This document shows, piece by piece, positions 35,274-47,225 of a stretch of DNA of 64,000 nt. The position numbers and the translations under genes are program-made. The notes under the pieces are model-generated. The model searched no databases. It was not told the DNA's origin and was given only the letters and a program-made list of their open reading frames with translations. Source of the stretch: Anoplopoma fimbria. Taxonomy: Eukaryota > Chordata > Actinopteri > Perciformes > Anoplopomatidae. The DNA is taken from contig NC_072455.1 in the NCBI RefSeq assembly GCF_027596085.1, positions 3,268,350-3,332,349 on the forward strand. The letters run 5' to 3'. How positions within the stretch are numbered: the first letter of the stretch is position 1; every line of letters starts with the position of its first letter.

Positions 35274-35855
35274 CAGGGGGAAGGGGGACCCAGCTTGTGT
35301 TTAGAAACCTAAGCATTGTAGCTGACTGTTAAATTGTGGTATAATAGACCTATTGAAGTGGTCATTTTGTCCCTTGATGAGCCTTTAACAAGACTCAAGG
35401 CGCTATCTTACATACTCATAACTGTCATGGCTAATTTCAGACCCATGTAGTTGCCATTTTCACGCCCATCGTCCATGTTGTGTAAGTTACAAATGATGTC
35501 TGTGCTCCCATGAGCATGTTGGTCTTAAAATGAGACGTGGTCAGGGACTTGTTGGCACATTGCTACCTTGAGGCGGCAGTAACAACAAAGAAACCTGGTC
35601 CAAAGTCAAATTACAGAACATCTTTTTTATCCAACTAAATATCCTGCCTCCCTCCATATTTGTTGGCGTTTAGCAATTGAAAAACAACCTTTTTATGGCA
35701 AGAAACCAATTGATTCTCCAAAAAAAAAATAAACAATGAGCCAAATGCAGACGCGGAATAGGAGCACCAATGTTTAATTAAGAGACTAAATACAACCACT
35801 GTGCCCTGGAGCTGGACACCCTGAAAATTCACATTTATGCACGAGTCTACAACCA
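35274..35855. other. Non-coding stretch, nothing recognised
   Basis: AT-rich sequence with an A run at 35719-35729. Nothing else recognised. Confidence 0.45.
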
Positions 35856-35859
35856 TGCT

Positions 35860-36215
35860 TATAGTTTTGTGAGGCTTTATTCAGGTACAAAGGTTCTTTG
35901 AGCTAAATGCTAAGATTGTACCAATGCCAATGCTAGCTTGCAGGTGATTAGGATGTATAATATACCATATCTTCAACTCAGTTCAGCATTTGCAAAGCAC
36001 AGTTTAGGCTTCTGAGAATGTTATTAGTTTTGCAGATATTTAAGTATTTAAGTATTTTCTAAGTGACGATGGCTCTAAATGAAAAGTTAAAGGATCTACA
36101 AAATAAATACAATTCATCTTCTTTTCAAACCTTCCAATAGTTGTTGAGATATTCTAGTCTGAAGTGGTGGACTGACAGAAACCTATCCCTAAAGTCACAC
36201 CACTAATGTGGCTGA
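35860..36215 (-). repeat. Dispersed repeat family B, copy 2
   Basis: Includes tttgagctaaatgctaag, tattagttttgcagatattt, gacgatggctctaaatgaa, ccaatagttgttgagatatt and agtggtggactgacag, in the order I know from the percomorph repeat. It represents the more distal parts of family B. Confidence 0.75.
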
Positions 36216-36895
36216 TAAAAAGAGATCCCAAACAAAACACAGTAAAAACTTCAGAACAATAGAAGCAGAGAGAAAATGGTAAATAGACTGGCTCAACGCT
36301 TCATGCCTGTTTGCTCTTCGAAACTCTGTTAATTTGAATTTAAAATGTGCCCAATTATAATCAGATTTGATAGGGAGCTCTCTAGCTGCTTGTCCAAAGT
36401 AGATTTTGCAATAAGGCACTTTATAATTTCCCAAAGTCATTTCAAAGTGCACTTAGAGTTTGAATAATTATCAAAACTTGAAGCGTGAAGTCAGGATTCA
36501 GCTTCCTGTCCAGAACACATATTATGCAGATGTAGTCGTTGAATAATTAACCCGAGACAATAAGATTATGCAATAACTCCCTCACAATAAAACATTCAGT
36601 GCTTTTTATATTTCCAGTAAATCTGACCAACCTCGTATAGACTTGTTTTGCTGCTCTACATGTTTGTTTTCAGCTTGACAGACCATCTATAGTTTACACC
36701 TGCCTGATCAAGAACGTCATACCTTTCCAGAAAATCATCAGGGTCACATTCACAGTTTTGGTTTTTTTTTTACATTGTATTCTCTGCAGAGTTTATACAT
36801 CCGTCTGAAATCACAGATCAGATGCCAAGGTCAATTGACGGGAGACGGTAATAAATGTTTAAAAAGCACTTTGAAAGTCTGCACACATTCTACTA
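36216..36895. other. Non-coding stretch, nothing recognised
   Basis: AT-rich unique-looking sequence with a T run at 36763-36771. Confidence 0.45.
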
Positions 36896-36899
36896 ATGT

Positions 36900-37190
36900 C
36901 GGGGCCCATAAACCCGACTACAATTACCCCTACAGCTGTAATAAACTCTGTCAGGAATCAACACTTCCGTTACGATGCGGCGCATAAAAATCATTTGCTC
37001 CACATCGCCGCACGTCATTTATTAGGTCTGTCGTCATTCCAGGGGTGTAAATTTATATCTGCCGTCATCAGCCCCGTCCTCGCTGTTATTACCATAACGC
37101 CCCGTGACACAAAGAAAGCTGTTACCCGGCTCACAGCACTGGTGTAAAAAGGCCCATTACGCCGTTAATCAGCCTCTCACCGTGTAGGAG
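36900..37190. promoter_or_regulatory. Candidate conserved non-coding element
   Basis: High-complexity block with caudal/HOX-like sites (gcgcataaaaatcatt, cgtcatttattaggtc, gtgtaaatttatatc) and regular CpGs. It ends in cattacgccgttaatcag. No frame is maintained and no repeat relative was seen. The call rests on texture alone. Confidence 0.3.
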
Positions 37191-37685
37191 TGTTTGTGTG
37201 AATGCGTATCACTGCTTTCACCGCCACCCGCTCTGTGGGACTATGGTCTCTTAACCTGTGTGCTCGGGGTCAGCATGTCTTTGAATGGTGCATGGTTCCA
37301 GTCTGTGTGGGAGTTTGGTGGAGTTTTGATGGTGGGGGGTGAGGGGGACAAACTATAAACACTGACGTAATAGCACTGCTATGGCTAATGAGTTACGTGT
37401 TCCTGACATTTGCATCCATTTGGAGTTGTTTTTTTATCTTCACTTTTATTTATTCGGGGGGGGAGTTTTCACTGAGACTCGCACATTCACATCTGGAAGC
37501 TTGCCATTACCAACACAGTGTGATTAGCTGGTCACTGAGCAGCTCCACTGGAGCGGTTGTGCTAAAGCGTCTTGTTCAAGGGCATCGGTCTCTGTAAAGG
37601 CTCAGCTAGTTGCCAACTTTTTTGTTTGGTCTGTAGTTTGATGCTGGTCAGAGCGTTTTTGCTGCAGATGAAAAGGCTTTTGATA
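37191..37685. other. Non-coding stretch, nothing recognised
   Basis: Mixed sequence with a G run at 37456-37464. Confidence 0.45.
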
Positions 37686-37686
37686 A

Positions 37687-37797
37687 GCGGGGGGGGAACA
37701 AACTTCACACAGAAGGTTCCCAAACCAGCCAAGCGGTTTTGAACCAAGAACCCTCTGTAGCGATGGTGCTAACCACTGCACCACTGTTCCACTGTAG
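37687..37797 (-). mobile_element. V-SINE-like fragment
   Basis: The minus strand reads cagtggtgcagtggttagca (A-box region), ttggttcaaaacc (B box, 37735-37745 on the plus strand) and ttctgtgtgaagtttgttc. The last phrase resembles the conserved core of vertebrate V-SINEs such as zebrafish DANA. It breaks off in a C/G run. Confidence 0.75.
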
Positions 37798-37799
37798 AT

Positions 37800-38945
37800 G
37801 AATAAAATGCATGTATATATGTTTTGAATCGGGTTTTCATGGGGCAAATACTGTGTCACTTTCAAACTGGGCCTCCAGAAGGAAGAGAGAACGTGTTTAT
37901 AGTTTATAACTAATTTCTCCTTTCTGGTTTACGAAGCTCATATTTTCTATCCCAACCACTTAACCTCCATATCAACCAGTAAACATAAAGGGAAGTGGAC
38001 TGCCAACAAGTTGTCTCCTTGTGTCGGACTGTGCTCCTGTACTTAAACTGCCTGTAGTGTTGGTTCTGTGTGTCTTTCGTCCTCCCTGTGTTTCCTATGA
38101 ACCAGCAAACTTCTTCAGAACTCCCGACCCCGTTGATTTCCAGGGAAGGCGAAGCTTGTGTTATTTTCCATCGATTAAAAACAGAGCAGCAGATTTGAGC
38201 TGGATTAAAGAAAATAAAAACCACACTGAACTCACAGTTTATATCCCGGCAAACCACATATTTTTACATTGTTGGCGACCCAAGTTTGGTCCTGATCTGT
38301 GGTGATTATTTCCACTCTCCAAACTGTAAAATATAAAAAGATTGTGTTTTTTGAATGCAGACATGAATAATGGCTTCTAGCCTTGCTAATCACATCTATT
38401 TACAGTAAATGTAACCAGCATGTGGGCAGTGAACTTTAATCTCTGTTTGTTTTTTACAAATTACAAATAAACAATATGTCCTTGAACCTTACTGCACTGA
38501 TGCAGAAGAAAGGTGTTGGTCGGACCACCGGCCCATTTCACTGCTCCTTGACTGCTGCACAGATGGGACGGACCAGTGGATGGATGGATGGATGGACTGA
38601 TGGGAAATCATCCATCTAGTCGAGCTGAGACAGTAAATTCCATCTCTTTGTCTCGCTCCTTTCAGGTTCAATCTGGGTTCCATTTAACTTTGGCTCGACC
38701 GACGATATAACAACAACAACAACGGTGAGTAATGAAGGGCTAATTTTTAACAGAAGATTTAATCAGCAATATTTTTCATGAATGAATGAATAGAGCCTTT
38801 TTACACAACAGGTTTTGCAAAAAAGGGAAAACAAAACCCATCTTCAACATCCAAGAAGTTGTTTGTCTAATTTTGCTCTTCAGAAGCAGTTAAAAGCCAG
38901 TTTAAATCCTGTTGGAGCTTAATGGACGAATTACTGGACAGTGGA
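37800..38945. other. Non-coding stretch with short repeats
   Basis: Holds a (TGGA)4-5 run at about 38575-38594 and (CAA)4-5 at about 38709-38723. The frames around 37910-38305 on both strands have no recognised motif. Confidence 0.5.
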
Positions 38946-38947
38946 TA

Positions 38948-38950
<3 letters not shown>

Positions 38951-39035
<85 letters not shown>
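38951..39035. repeat. (GT)n microsatellite, 85 bp
   Basis: Uninterrupted GT array. Confidence 0.98.
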
Positions 39036-39038
<3 letters not shown>

Positions 39039-39039
39039 T

Positions 39040-41325
39040 GAAGGAGCAGACACTTGCCGCAATGACTCACCCATTGATTTCCAGTAAAAGGTCCCAGGTT
39101 TTCCACAGTGCAGAACTGCAACATCAGACTGGTTCAGCAGTAGAGCAAGGCACAGCTAATAGGTTAACTCCCCAATGGAAACACTACCAAGGCTCTTGTC
39201 TCAACCCATTCTAAAAAGTATGCACTTATTTGGTCTGTTTTGGCTTAATGTGTAGCATCTGGCAGATTTCACTGAATCTCCTGAGATTTCTTCTCCCCAA
39301 TCCCAAATATTCCAAAGAATTTGCACATGAACTCCATCGGGGGTTTCAATCATACTGAGCATATGTGTCATCGTATCGTTCACCATGTTTGGTTGTAACT
39401 TGGTGGGCAACAGTAATTCATTCTGCCTGACTAATCTTGCTTTTTTAACTTTTGGACCAAAGCCAATCGTTTTGCTCATATCTTCAATTTTGTTAAAGTG
39501 ACAAACAGGAAAATAAACGTTCATTAGAAACAGCTCAAGTGAAGTTTTAGATCAGTGCTTTTCACTGCAGATTACTTTTTGTCCTGCCAGGTGGATAATT
39601 GTATCAGTCAGTGATCAGACATCAGGAAAGGAAAGCATGGCGGAGGATTGACACTGATTAGAGTATAAAGTATAAAAAAGAAGAAAAAACTGTATGGAAA
39701 CTGCAAACTTTGATAAAACTACCTTGGTTGCGCAAGAAAATAGCATTTCATAGCAGCCTCCATCCATTCAAGCAATTCCAAAAACTTCTTTTTGAACCTG
39801 AGTGGACACCATTCCTTTATTTCTATTGCCGTCTTTCTATAACCCTCCAACATCCCAGTTCTATGTATTCAAAGACCATCTCCTGGCATTCATTTATCAG
39901 CCTTAATTAGAGACATGTGATGAATCCAAACTGTTTTATTTCTGAGCTCTGAGAATTGAATCTACCACAGTGTAAAAAAACATGAACTCTTACATCAAAA
40001 TATTTAAATATTTGTATTTTATTTTGACCAACCAAAAACCCTTAATAGGATCTCTTTATTAAAAGCGCCTTTTAATTTAATTCAGCCCTGTCTGAATAGT
40101 ACTTTTGATTTGGAACACAACTGGAACACAAGATTAAAGCCACTACTTTACTATTGATATCATTTTGATCAATGACAAGCCATAATTTGATCCCAATTTA
40201 CTATAACATTTTTTAATTTATGTTGGTATAATCTACAGTTTCCCAATAAATCAGTGTTTATTATCTGAGCTTTTGCTGTGTAATAATCCAAATAACCAGC
40301 AATTGACTCAATTGTGTTTGCTAAATTAGCAGCTACACTAACCCTACAACTTGCATAAGCACAGCACTGCTACCAAACTATTTAGTTTGGTTTCACATAC
40401 AACCCTTTTGAACATGACCACATGGCAACAATTTAATGACAACAATGGCTGGACCAAAAGAACCAACACTACAGGTGTTTTTATAACCTAAAACTCAACC
40501 AATAGACTCAGATAAAGTGAAAAGTTGATCAAGTAATGAATTTAAATTAATTTGAGCGATTTTTAACCATATTTCAGGCAGACAACCTTGATGATGTAAA
40601 ATCTGATTTTAATTAAAGCCTAATCGGGCCAGTATATCAGCAGCCCTGGTTTACTGACTCGAACCATGACAAGATGATAAAGCCAGTGGGTACTTATTAA
40701 GTTCAGTTTCTACAGCGATAACATACCATGGGTTTCTTCAAAACAAATTAGATTAATATTAATCTTTTTAATTATCTTGTCACCTAGTAGTTTTGGAAAA
40801 CGTGGCCTTGTGTTCGGCAACAACACAATGAAAAAATGATTTTCCATTAAAATTACAGATTCCCAACGTAGCTTCTGTGACTCATCATGGGGTGAGTTAC
40901 TCACAGGTGAGTTTCACCCACGCACACAGATGAGGAATCAAAGGAGGCTGCAGGAGACTGGTAGGAACATAAAATCCTCTTTTTTTTAATGAGAGATTTT
41001 GTTATGAAAGTTCAATCTTCAAAATCTCCCAAAATGAACCAAACATTTGGCCTTTATCGTGAGCGAAAGACAGAGTCTGACGAGCTGGATACTCATTAAA
41101 ACCCTTCTGTCATGACGATAGTGAGGACAGCACAATAAATAAGTTGGGTAAATAAAGAGCAAATAAAAAAAAAAATACAACAGTTCATTCTTTATAAATG
41201 CCATCTCTCCTCATTCTACCGTTAACTTTAAGTTTGTCAGGCTGCATTTTCTCCATGCTTGAAGGGGCCAGGAGTTAGTTTCTTGTTCTGCTATGTCTGT
41301 TTTGCTGACCTTTTGTAAGCCTGCT
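39040..41325. other. Long non-coding stretch, nothing recognised
   Basis: AT-rich unique-looking sequence. The 107-codon minus frame at 39201-39524 has no recognised motif. An A run lies at 41166-41175. Confidence 0.45.
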
Positions 41326-41329
41326 CATG

Positions 41330-41770
41330 AAGGTAATCCACCGCCGCGGCTGTTTTCTTTTCCCTGAAGACTTATCTACGGTTCAGTGTCCATCTAGAAA
41401 TGCCTAATCAGCCAAACTTCTTGTTACTGGCTTTATCAGCAGGCCTCAACACATCCCTTCGCCCAATGTCGGGACTAGATTTGTCCCGTGGTTGGCATGG
41501 GCGATGGAGATAACTCTTATCCAGATACGAGAAGCGGAAATTCAGCAAATTCAGCAGCGAGGAGCGAGCACTGTGTCCGGTTATCGCCAACAGCGAGGCC
41601 AATGTGAAGCATTTTCTATCTTCAAATTGACCTGTGCCAGTCTGTGGGCCAAACAGGACAATGTTGCATTGACAGATAATATTTATCTATATGGCGAAAT
41701 AATTTCGGCTGTGCTCTATAGACTCTCATGCAATGGTTTTGGATTTTCTTAATCTTCAGCCTGGTTTTGG
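41330..41770. promoter_or_regulatory. Candidate conserved non-coding element
   Basis: High-complexity block with several GATA-type sites (acttatctac, ggctttatcagc, an inverted pair within ggagataactcttatccaga at 41506-41525, cagataatatttatct). No frame is kept throughout and no repeat relative was found. Confidence 0.32.
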
Positions 41771-42139
41771 GGATTTGAGCTATTCAGGGTTAAACCTTGT
41801 GTAATAGTGGTACCCGTTACCTGGAGAGGTTGGAAGGAGATGTACGTTTCTATAACTTTATGTTTATTATGTCTGCTAACGTTAGCAGAGTACCTCCCCA
41901 GATCTACGTACTGCTGTTTTTGCTTTTTAATGACCTACCCGGCTTTACAGGAAGAGTGATGTTCCTTAATTGAATTGTCTTCTGTCGCCAGGCGATGTGG
42001 TGGTTCACTTTAACACTGTGATCTGTGGGCTTTAGCTTCAATCTTAATTGTTTTCACTTGTTTAACTGCTAAATCAGTTTGAAATCCTGGATGTATATTT
42101 TCATGGATTGGGGTCAGTTACAGGAAAACATAAGGAACT

Positions 42140-42471
42140 CCACTGGGAAGCTACAGAATTATATATACATGACAATAATAACATGACAATAAAAACCTGT
42201 GCAATACATTACACATTACACTGTGCAATAATAGTTAAAAAAAAGTTAAAATAGTTAAAATAGTTTTTTTCTGTCTGTAAATATAATATTTCAGTTATTG
42301 TTGTTTTTCTACTGTTTTTTTTTTATTGCTTATTTATAATACTTTTTTTTTTTTTATATCTTGTCTTCTTCTACTATACTCTCTTGTGTGCACTTTACTT
42401 TCATTTGCTGTAAGCCTGCAAATTTCCCCGCTGCGGGACTAATAAAGGATTATCTTATCTTATCTTATCTA
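42140..42471 (+). mobile_element. Non-LTR retrotransposon 3' end, (TTATC)n tail
   Basis: AT-rich 3'-UTR-like sequence with tgtgcaatac and tgtgcaataat motifs and T-rich tracts. It leads to gcaaatttccccgctgcggg, actaataaagga and (TTATC)n ending at about 42470. The terminal 50 bp match the element at 30.0 kb almost exactly. The upstream limit is uncertain. Confidence 0.75.
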
Positions 42472-42474
42472 AAA

Positions 42475-43395
42475 CACCCCAAAAATGGACCTAACCTTCT
42501 AATTAAATTTTTGTCAGCCATTTTAACATTTTACAATAAACATTTCCTCTCAACAATAATCCTGAGCCCAACAGATATTATATCGCTCTCAGTCTGGTAT
42601 CTGCCTCGTCCTCAGTGTTTCCCATGAATTATTCGTACCCTCGAGCCACACTAACTGAAGGAGTGGATGGTGCAGTGACAGTCGGATGGATAATTGCTAC
42701 ACGGATGGATGGATCTGTGGAAAATCTCCACCCCTCGCCTCTTCTTTGTCTCTGTTACATCCCTCCACCCGTCTCCTCTCCATGTTCACTGATGCACATG
42801 TGTTGTTGTGACCAGGTGGAAGCTAGATGGCGGGACGACAACAGCACCTCTGCCTCCGTTTGCCTGTTGCCAGCATGGACGACTCGTATAGAATAATAGA
42901 GAAAGGAAAGTGGATATTGCAGACATGTCTCAAGGGAGAACCAAAACCAATTTTTGTCCAGATGACAGGGTACTTTAGGGTCTTTACTAGTGTTTTTTGA
43001 GTAAATATGTTATGAATAATATTCTCATTCAAGTGTACTGATGATAAAATGGGATTTATGCCTCCAAAATTCCCACCTCTTCCTCTTCAACATAATGTGG
43101 CATGTAGAATTAAAGATATGTCAGAATTTGTACCTTTCACACGGTTATCAACCCAACAAATTCTGTGATTTCACCCTGGTTTAAATCAATCATTTGTACT
43201 TTGAAATCTACTGAAACCTTTATCTTAAATCAAAAACATATGATAGCGGGTGTTTTACTGTGTTGTAAATATTAAGAATGTTTAAAAAAAGTGAAAACTT
43301 TTCTTTCATTCAAGCTTTATTGTGACAGAAAATGTTATTAAAATGACTATAATAAACGGTGACAAAACAGTAAGCGACCGACATAAAACGGTCAC
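42475..43395. other. Non-coding stretch, nothing recognised
   Basis: Unique-looking sequence with no coding or structural signal. Confidence 0.45.
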
Positions 43396-43399
43396 AATT

Positions 43400-43570
43400 T
43401 TAGCTTAATGCACTTTAAAGGTGATAAATTTGACATTCGAAGGAGCTTTACTCAACAATCTGAACATGAATATAGCAGCAAACGGCTATTAGCTATGTAA
43501 AGATATAGTGGAGTAATGAAGTCGCTCTCCTTTTGTGTTCATTATCCGAGCTTCTCCCTGCTTTGTTGAC
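43400..43570 (-). repeat. Dispersed repeat family E, copy 2
   Basis: On the minus strand it gives ttactccactatatctttac, atagctaatagccgtttgct and tcaaatttatcaccttta, aligning with 31725-31870. Confidence 0.7.
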
Positions 43571-44255
43571 CTAGGCGGGCCAACGGTGCGTGCTTTTCGT
43601 ACAAGTTCTTGCATGTTGAGATAAGACTTTGAAACATCTCACTTATAAACAGTGAAAGGAGCCTTATGGCCCTAGAGCTGCCTCGCACACATGTCCTGCT
43701 CCAACAACAGAGGGTAAGTCAGCGAGGTGAGGGTGACATTTCCCATTTCCCATTTTTCTTTTTTTTACGCTTTTCTTTCGGCACTCACGCAAAGCTTCTT
43801 TAACTCTATGTTTAAAGTACACAGACCCTTAAGTGAACCTGCTGTACGGCCTCACAGGTGATGATCGATGGTGACAGGCTGGGCTCATACTCCGACAAAG
43901 TCGAACATCAGCAACGGGAGGGTCGTTTTGTCAATTAGGCCAGCGATGCATGAGAGAGCAGCTCTCAGCCTCCACTGACCTGTGCTGCCTCGGCTCCTGT
44001 GCACCTGGGCCATGTTTGTCTCTGTTGTAAGACAGACGTTCTCAGAATAGACTCTACATGGTTCAACACCGGATCCTAAGACAGTTTGTTTTCATGTTTT
44101 TTCTAGGCGCTCTACTGTGAAACAAAAAGGCCTTTGAAGGACAGTATAGTTTTGGAAAAGTTTTCTTTATCACTTTTATAACTGGATGAAAACCACTACT
44201 CTTAACAACATCTCACCATGGAGTGTCACTGTAAAGGATAGGTTTTAAATGTGTT
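43571..44255. other. Non-coding stretch, nothing recognised
   Basis: Unique-looking sequence with a T run at 43761-43767. Confidence 0.45.
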
Positions 44256-44261
44256 TTTTTT

Positions 44262-44700
44262 ATGTTGTCACTACTAGTGGGTAGTGAGATGGTTCAGCAG
44301 CTCTGCAAATTGAGAGAAGATTGTAATAAACCGGTGTTACCAGCCTTAAGGTTGGTTGGTGCAAAGTACTCCTCTGCTACCTGGATTTGTTCTGGTTCAA
44401 CCTGTAATCCTGCTGCAGAGACGAACCAGGAATGTGAGCGAGGTTCGGAAGAAGGAGCATTTTGTAATGTTGACAGTCAGTGTGGCCTCCCTGAGCCTGG
44501 AGGTCATGGAAGTGCTGTTCTCCAGATGGCGAGTACAGGATGATGTAATCCAGGATCCAGTAGATAAAGCAGATTGTGCCTTTCAGGTCACCGAGGGTCA
44601 CCTCTATAAACCTCTGAAAGGTTGTCAGATCCTTTAACTTATAGAGGCCAAAGGAGTGAAGACCTTTGTCCCTCTTCATCCATCATGCACTGCCAACAGC
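44262..44700. other. Unassigned block open on both strands
   Basis: G+C is higher than in the flanks. Frames of 93 codons (two on plus) and 100 codons (minus, 44377-44679) overlap. The plus frame at 44356 has an RRTRNVSEVRKKEHF segment. It could be a fragment of a retroelement or processed gene, but I cannot name one and no catalytic motif is visible. Confidence 0.3.
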
Positions 44701-45059
44701 CACTGCTTTGGTCGATAGTGAGTAGAAAACAAGAGAACCAGCCACTCCAGAATTTTCCTGATGCTGTAGGCCAGTGTTTACCAGGCATTAAAAAACGACA
44801 AACCATTGCAACCCAATTAACAAAGGTTAATCACAACTTTGTTTTACGCAAATGTATTTAAAATAATATGCACTGCTTCAATACTTTATAAATGAGACCA
44901 AATAATTGCATTTAGGCGGAGATAACATCCGATTTTTCCTCATCATTTCAACAAACAAAATGTAATCTAGCCTTTCATATTTTATTAATTGTATTAATGT
45001 GAACTAAAAGACCATGGAACAAATTCTGAAAATGTAGTTGGTGACCCAAATAGCCTTCC

Positions 45060-45385
45060 TCGTAGCACTTATTGCATTCGTATCAGTTCGCTGCACTTAT
45101 TGAATTCGTAATCGATTATTGCACTTATCCTATTCGTAGTAGTTTGTAGCACTTATTATATTCGTATTAGTCTGTTGCAATTATTGTTTTCGTAGTAATT
45201 TGCCTCTGCACTATACTTTTGCTCTGGTTTATGCTTTAAGATGCTTGTTTAAGAAAGGAGATGCACTTATGACTTCTGGTGACTAGTAGTTCTCTTGAAT
45301 ACCTATGTTGAATACACTTCCTGTAAGTCGCTTTGGATAAAAGCGTCTGCTAAATGACTGTAATGTAATGTAATGTAATGTAAAA
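45060..45385 (+). mobile_element. LINE 3' end
   Basis: After a 28-bp tandem array comes cacttatgacttctggtgac, then gtaagtcgctttggataaaa, gcgtctgctaaatgac and (TGTAA)n to about 45382. The tail is shared with the SINE at 11271-11547, as expected for a SINE mobilised by this LINE type. No reverse transcriptase frame lies upstream, so the copy is 5'-truncated. Confidence 0.8.
45065..45204 (+). repeat. 28-bp tandem repeat, 5 units
   Basis: Units start at 45065, 45093, 45121, 45149 and 45177, each beginning gcacttatt or gcaattatt and containing attcgta followed by a gt-rich end. All five are exactly 28 bp although the bases have diverged. Confidence 0.93.
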
Positions 45386-45389
45386 TAGA

Positions 45390-47015
45390 ATCTCCTGCGA
45401 CCCAGTCTTTGGGAATGACTTGTGTAGGTCACAGCAGTACGTTTGATATAGTTCACATCAGTACATCTGTACGGCCCAAGGTAGAAATGCACATATCGGC
45501 ATTCTCATGTAGCAGGTTGGAGAACAGTGTTTTCCCCCAAGTCCACTATGTTGTCCACTATGACCTTGCTTCTACGTGGACTTTGTCGCTTGTTTTGGGC
45601 CATTTTCTGATACCGAAGATTTTTCAGTTTTTCTTGAGAGGACAGTCTCGTGTTGTGCAAACTTGTTTTGTGTTTGAGCTCTGGGACTTTTTGCTTTGAG
45701 TTGCTGTTTGATATTTTGATTTACTTCTACCCAACTTCGTTTGCATGCTTGATATGTAAAGAGGATCCTTCCCTTGCTGATACACAATGGCATGAGCCCA
45801 TGTTATAAAAAATATATAAATCATACTCTAGCCTTGATGCTGATATTAAACGGTAGGGCCAAGGTTTGACCTGAGGACCTTGGTCTTCGCAGTGAATTGT
45901 ATCATCAAAGGTGAAGGTGTGAGATTGCCGTCTTATACATGTTGATGCATTTGGTCCATTGCCTCCTCAACATTGATCATGTTTTTAAAGGTCCGAAATT
46001 AGTATTTCAAAAGACAGCTGCTCTGATGAGCTGAGACAAAGTGATTTATTGTTATGCCATAAACCTCACTCTTTGAAGATCTCAAGCCTTTGGAAGCCTT
46101 TCAAAACAACTTTAAGATTATGGTCCACACAATACGTGCCGTAAATTGCAAATCCTTTTCAGAATATAAAAGAGACTTAATCACATCAACCTTGCCAGAA
46201 TTAAATAAGAATGGCTCAAAGTCTCATGTTGCGTCAGATGTCCTCTGATGAAGTGCTGCCTGCTCACCTCAAACGTAGAAGATGAGAGAAAATCAACATT
46301 AAGGGGTTTGATAATGTTGCTCGAGGGAGGATTTTCAGCAAACCAAATGAAGAGCGTCGATCACAAAGTGTTTGCCATTGGCCATTAATTATGAGGTAGA
46401 GACACAGATGGCAGATTTTGGGATGTGTCAGGAAAATAAATAAAGAAAAATATTAGCTTTGCCAGTGGCTCTTCATTATACCCCACAAAAGGAAAGTGCT
46501 GGACAAATAGTTATGCTTATTTAGACCTAGATGAAAGATATTGGAACCAGACGTGTCCATCCTCTCAGTAGCATAAATACGTCCTGCTTGGCTCATAAAC
46601 GTAGCTAACAGCTAACGGAAAGAGGACGCATTGAGGTACACTATGATGCGTTCAAGCCCTGTTCAGTAAAACGCGCAATGGGCAAAGGTAAATGATAAAG
46701 TAATTATGGTATTTTCAAATATAACTTGAAACTTGAAGGCCAATCATCAGGGATTAACAATTAATCATCAAAGAACAGTAAACAAACTGTGATAAAGGAG
46801 TATATGTTGAAGTACATGAGAATAATGTTTGTTTTTATAGAATTTGGTATCCAGATTTGTTGAATTTCACTGGTATTGGTGTCGACTACTAAATGAATGG
46901 TATTGGACATCTATAGTCACATGTCAATAAAAACATTTGGTGAAAATATCTAGCATTGTGGCCTGAAGGCGGTGAATGCTCGTGCAGTGAAAATGCAATG
47001 AAAGCTGAAGTGCCC
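45390..47015. other. Non-coding stretch with one conserved-looking patch
   Basis: The segment at 46330-46440 includes gtcgatcacaaagtgtttgc (TCF-like) and ttggccattaattatgag. The rest is AT-rich without signals. Confidence 0.35.
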
Positions 47016-47019
47016 ACAA

Positions 47020-47225
47020 TGAAAACTGTTCATCCTCTGGGGAGCATGAATGTTCCAAAATCTTATGACAATCTGACTAATTAAATTGATGTCTTCTTCT
47101 TTACAAGTGGACGTTTTTGATTGAAGCTCATGTAAGAAAAAAGTCAGCGCTCAACAAGACCATAAGGAGTCATCCTCTGGTGATCATGAATATCCAAACC
47201 AAATTTCACAGCACAATATTTTTGC
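47020..47225 (-). repeat. Dispersed repeat family B, copy 3
   Basis: Contains ttcatcctctggggagcatg and, about 140 bp later, gtcatcctctggtgatcatg followed by ccaaaccaaatttca, the same phrases and spacing as in the copy at 650-1066. Confidence 0.72.
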
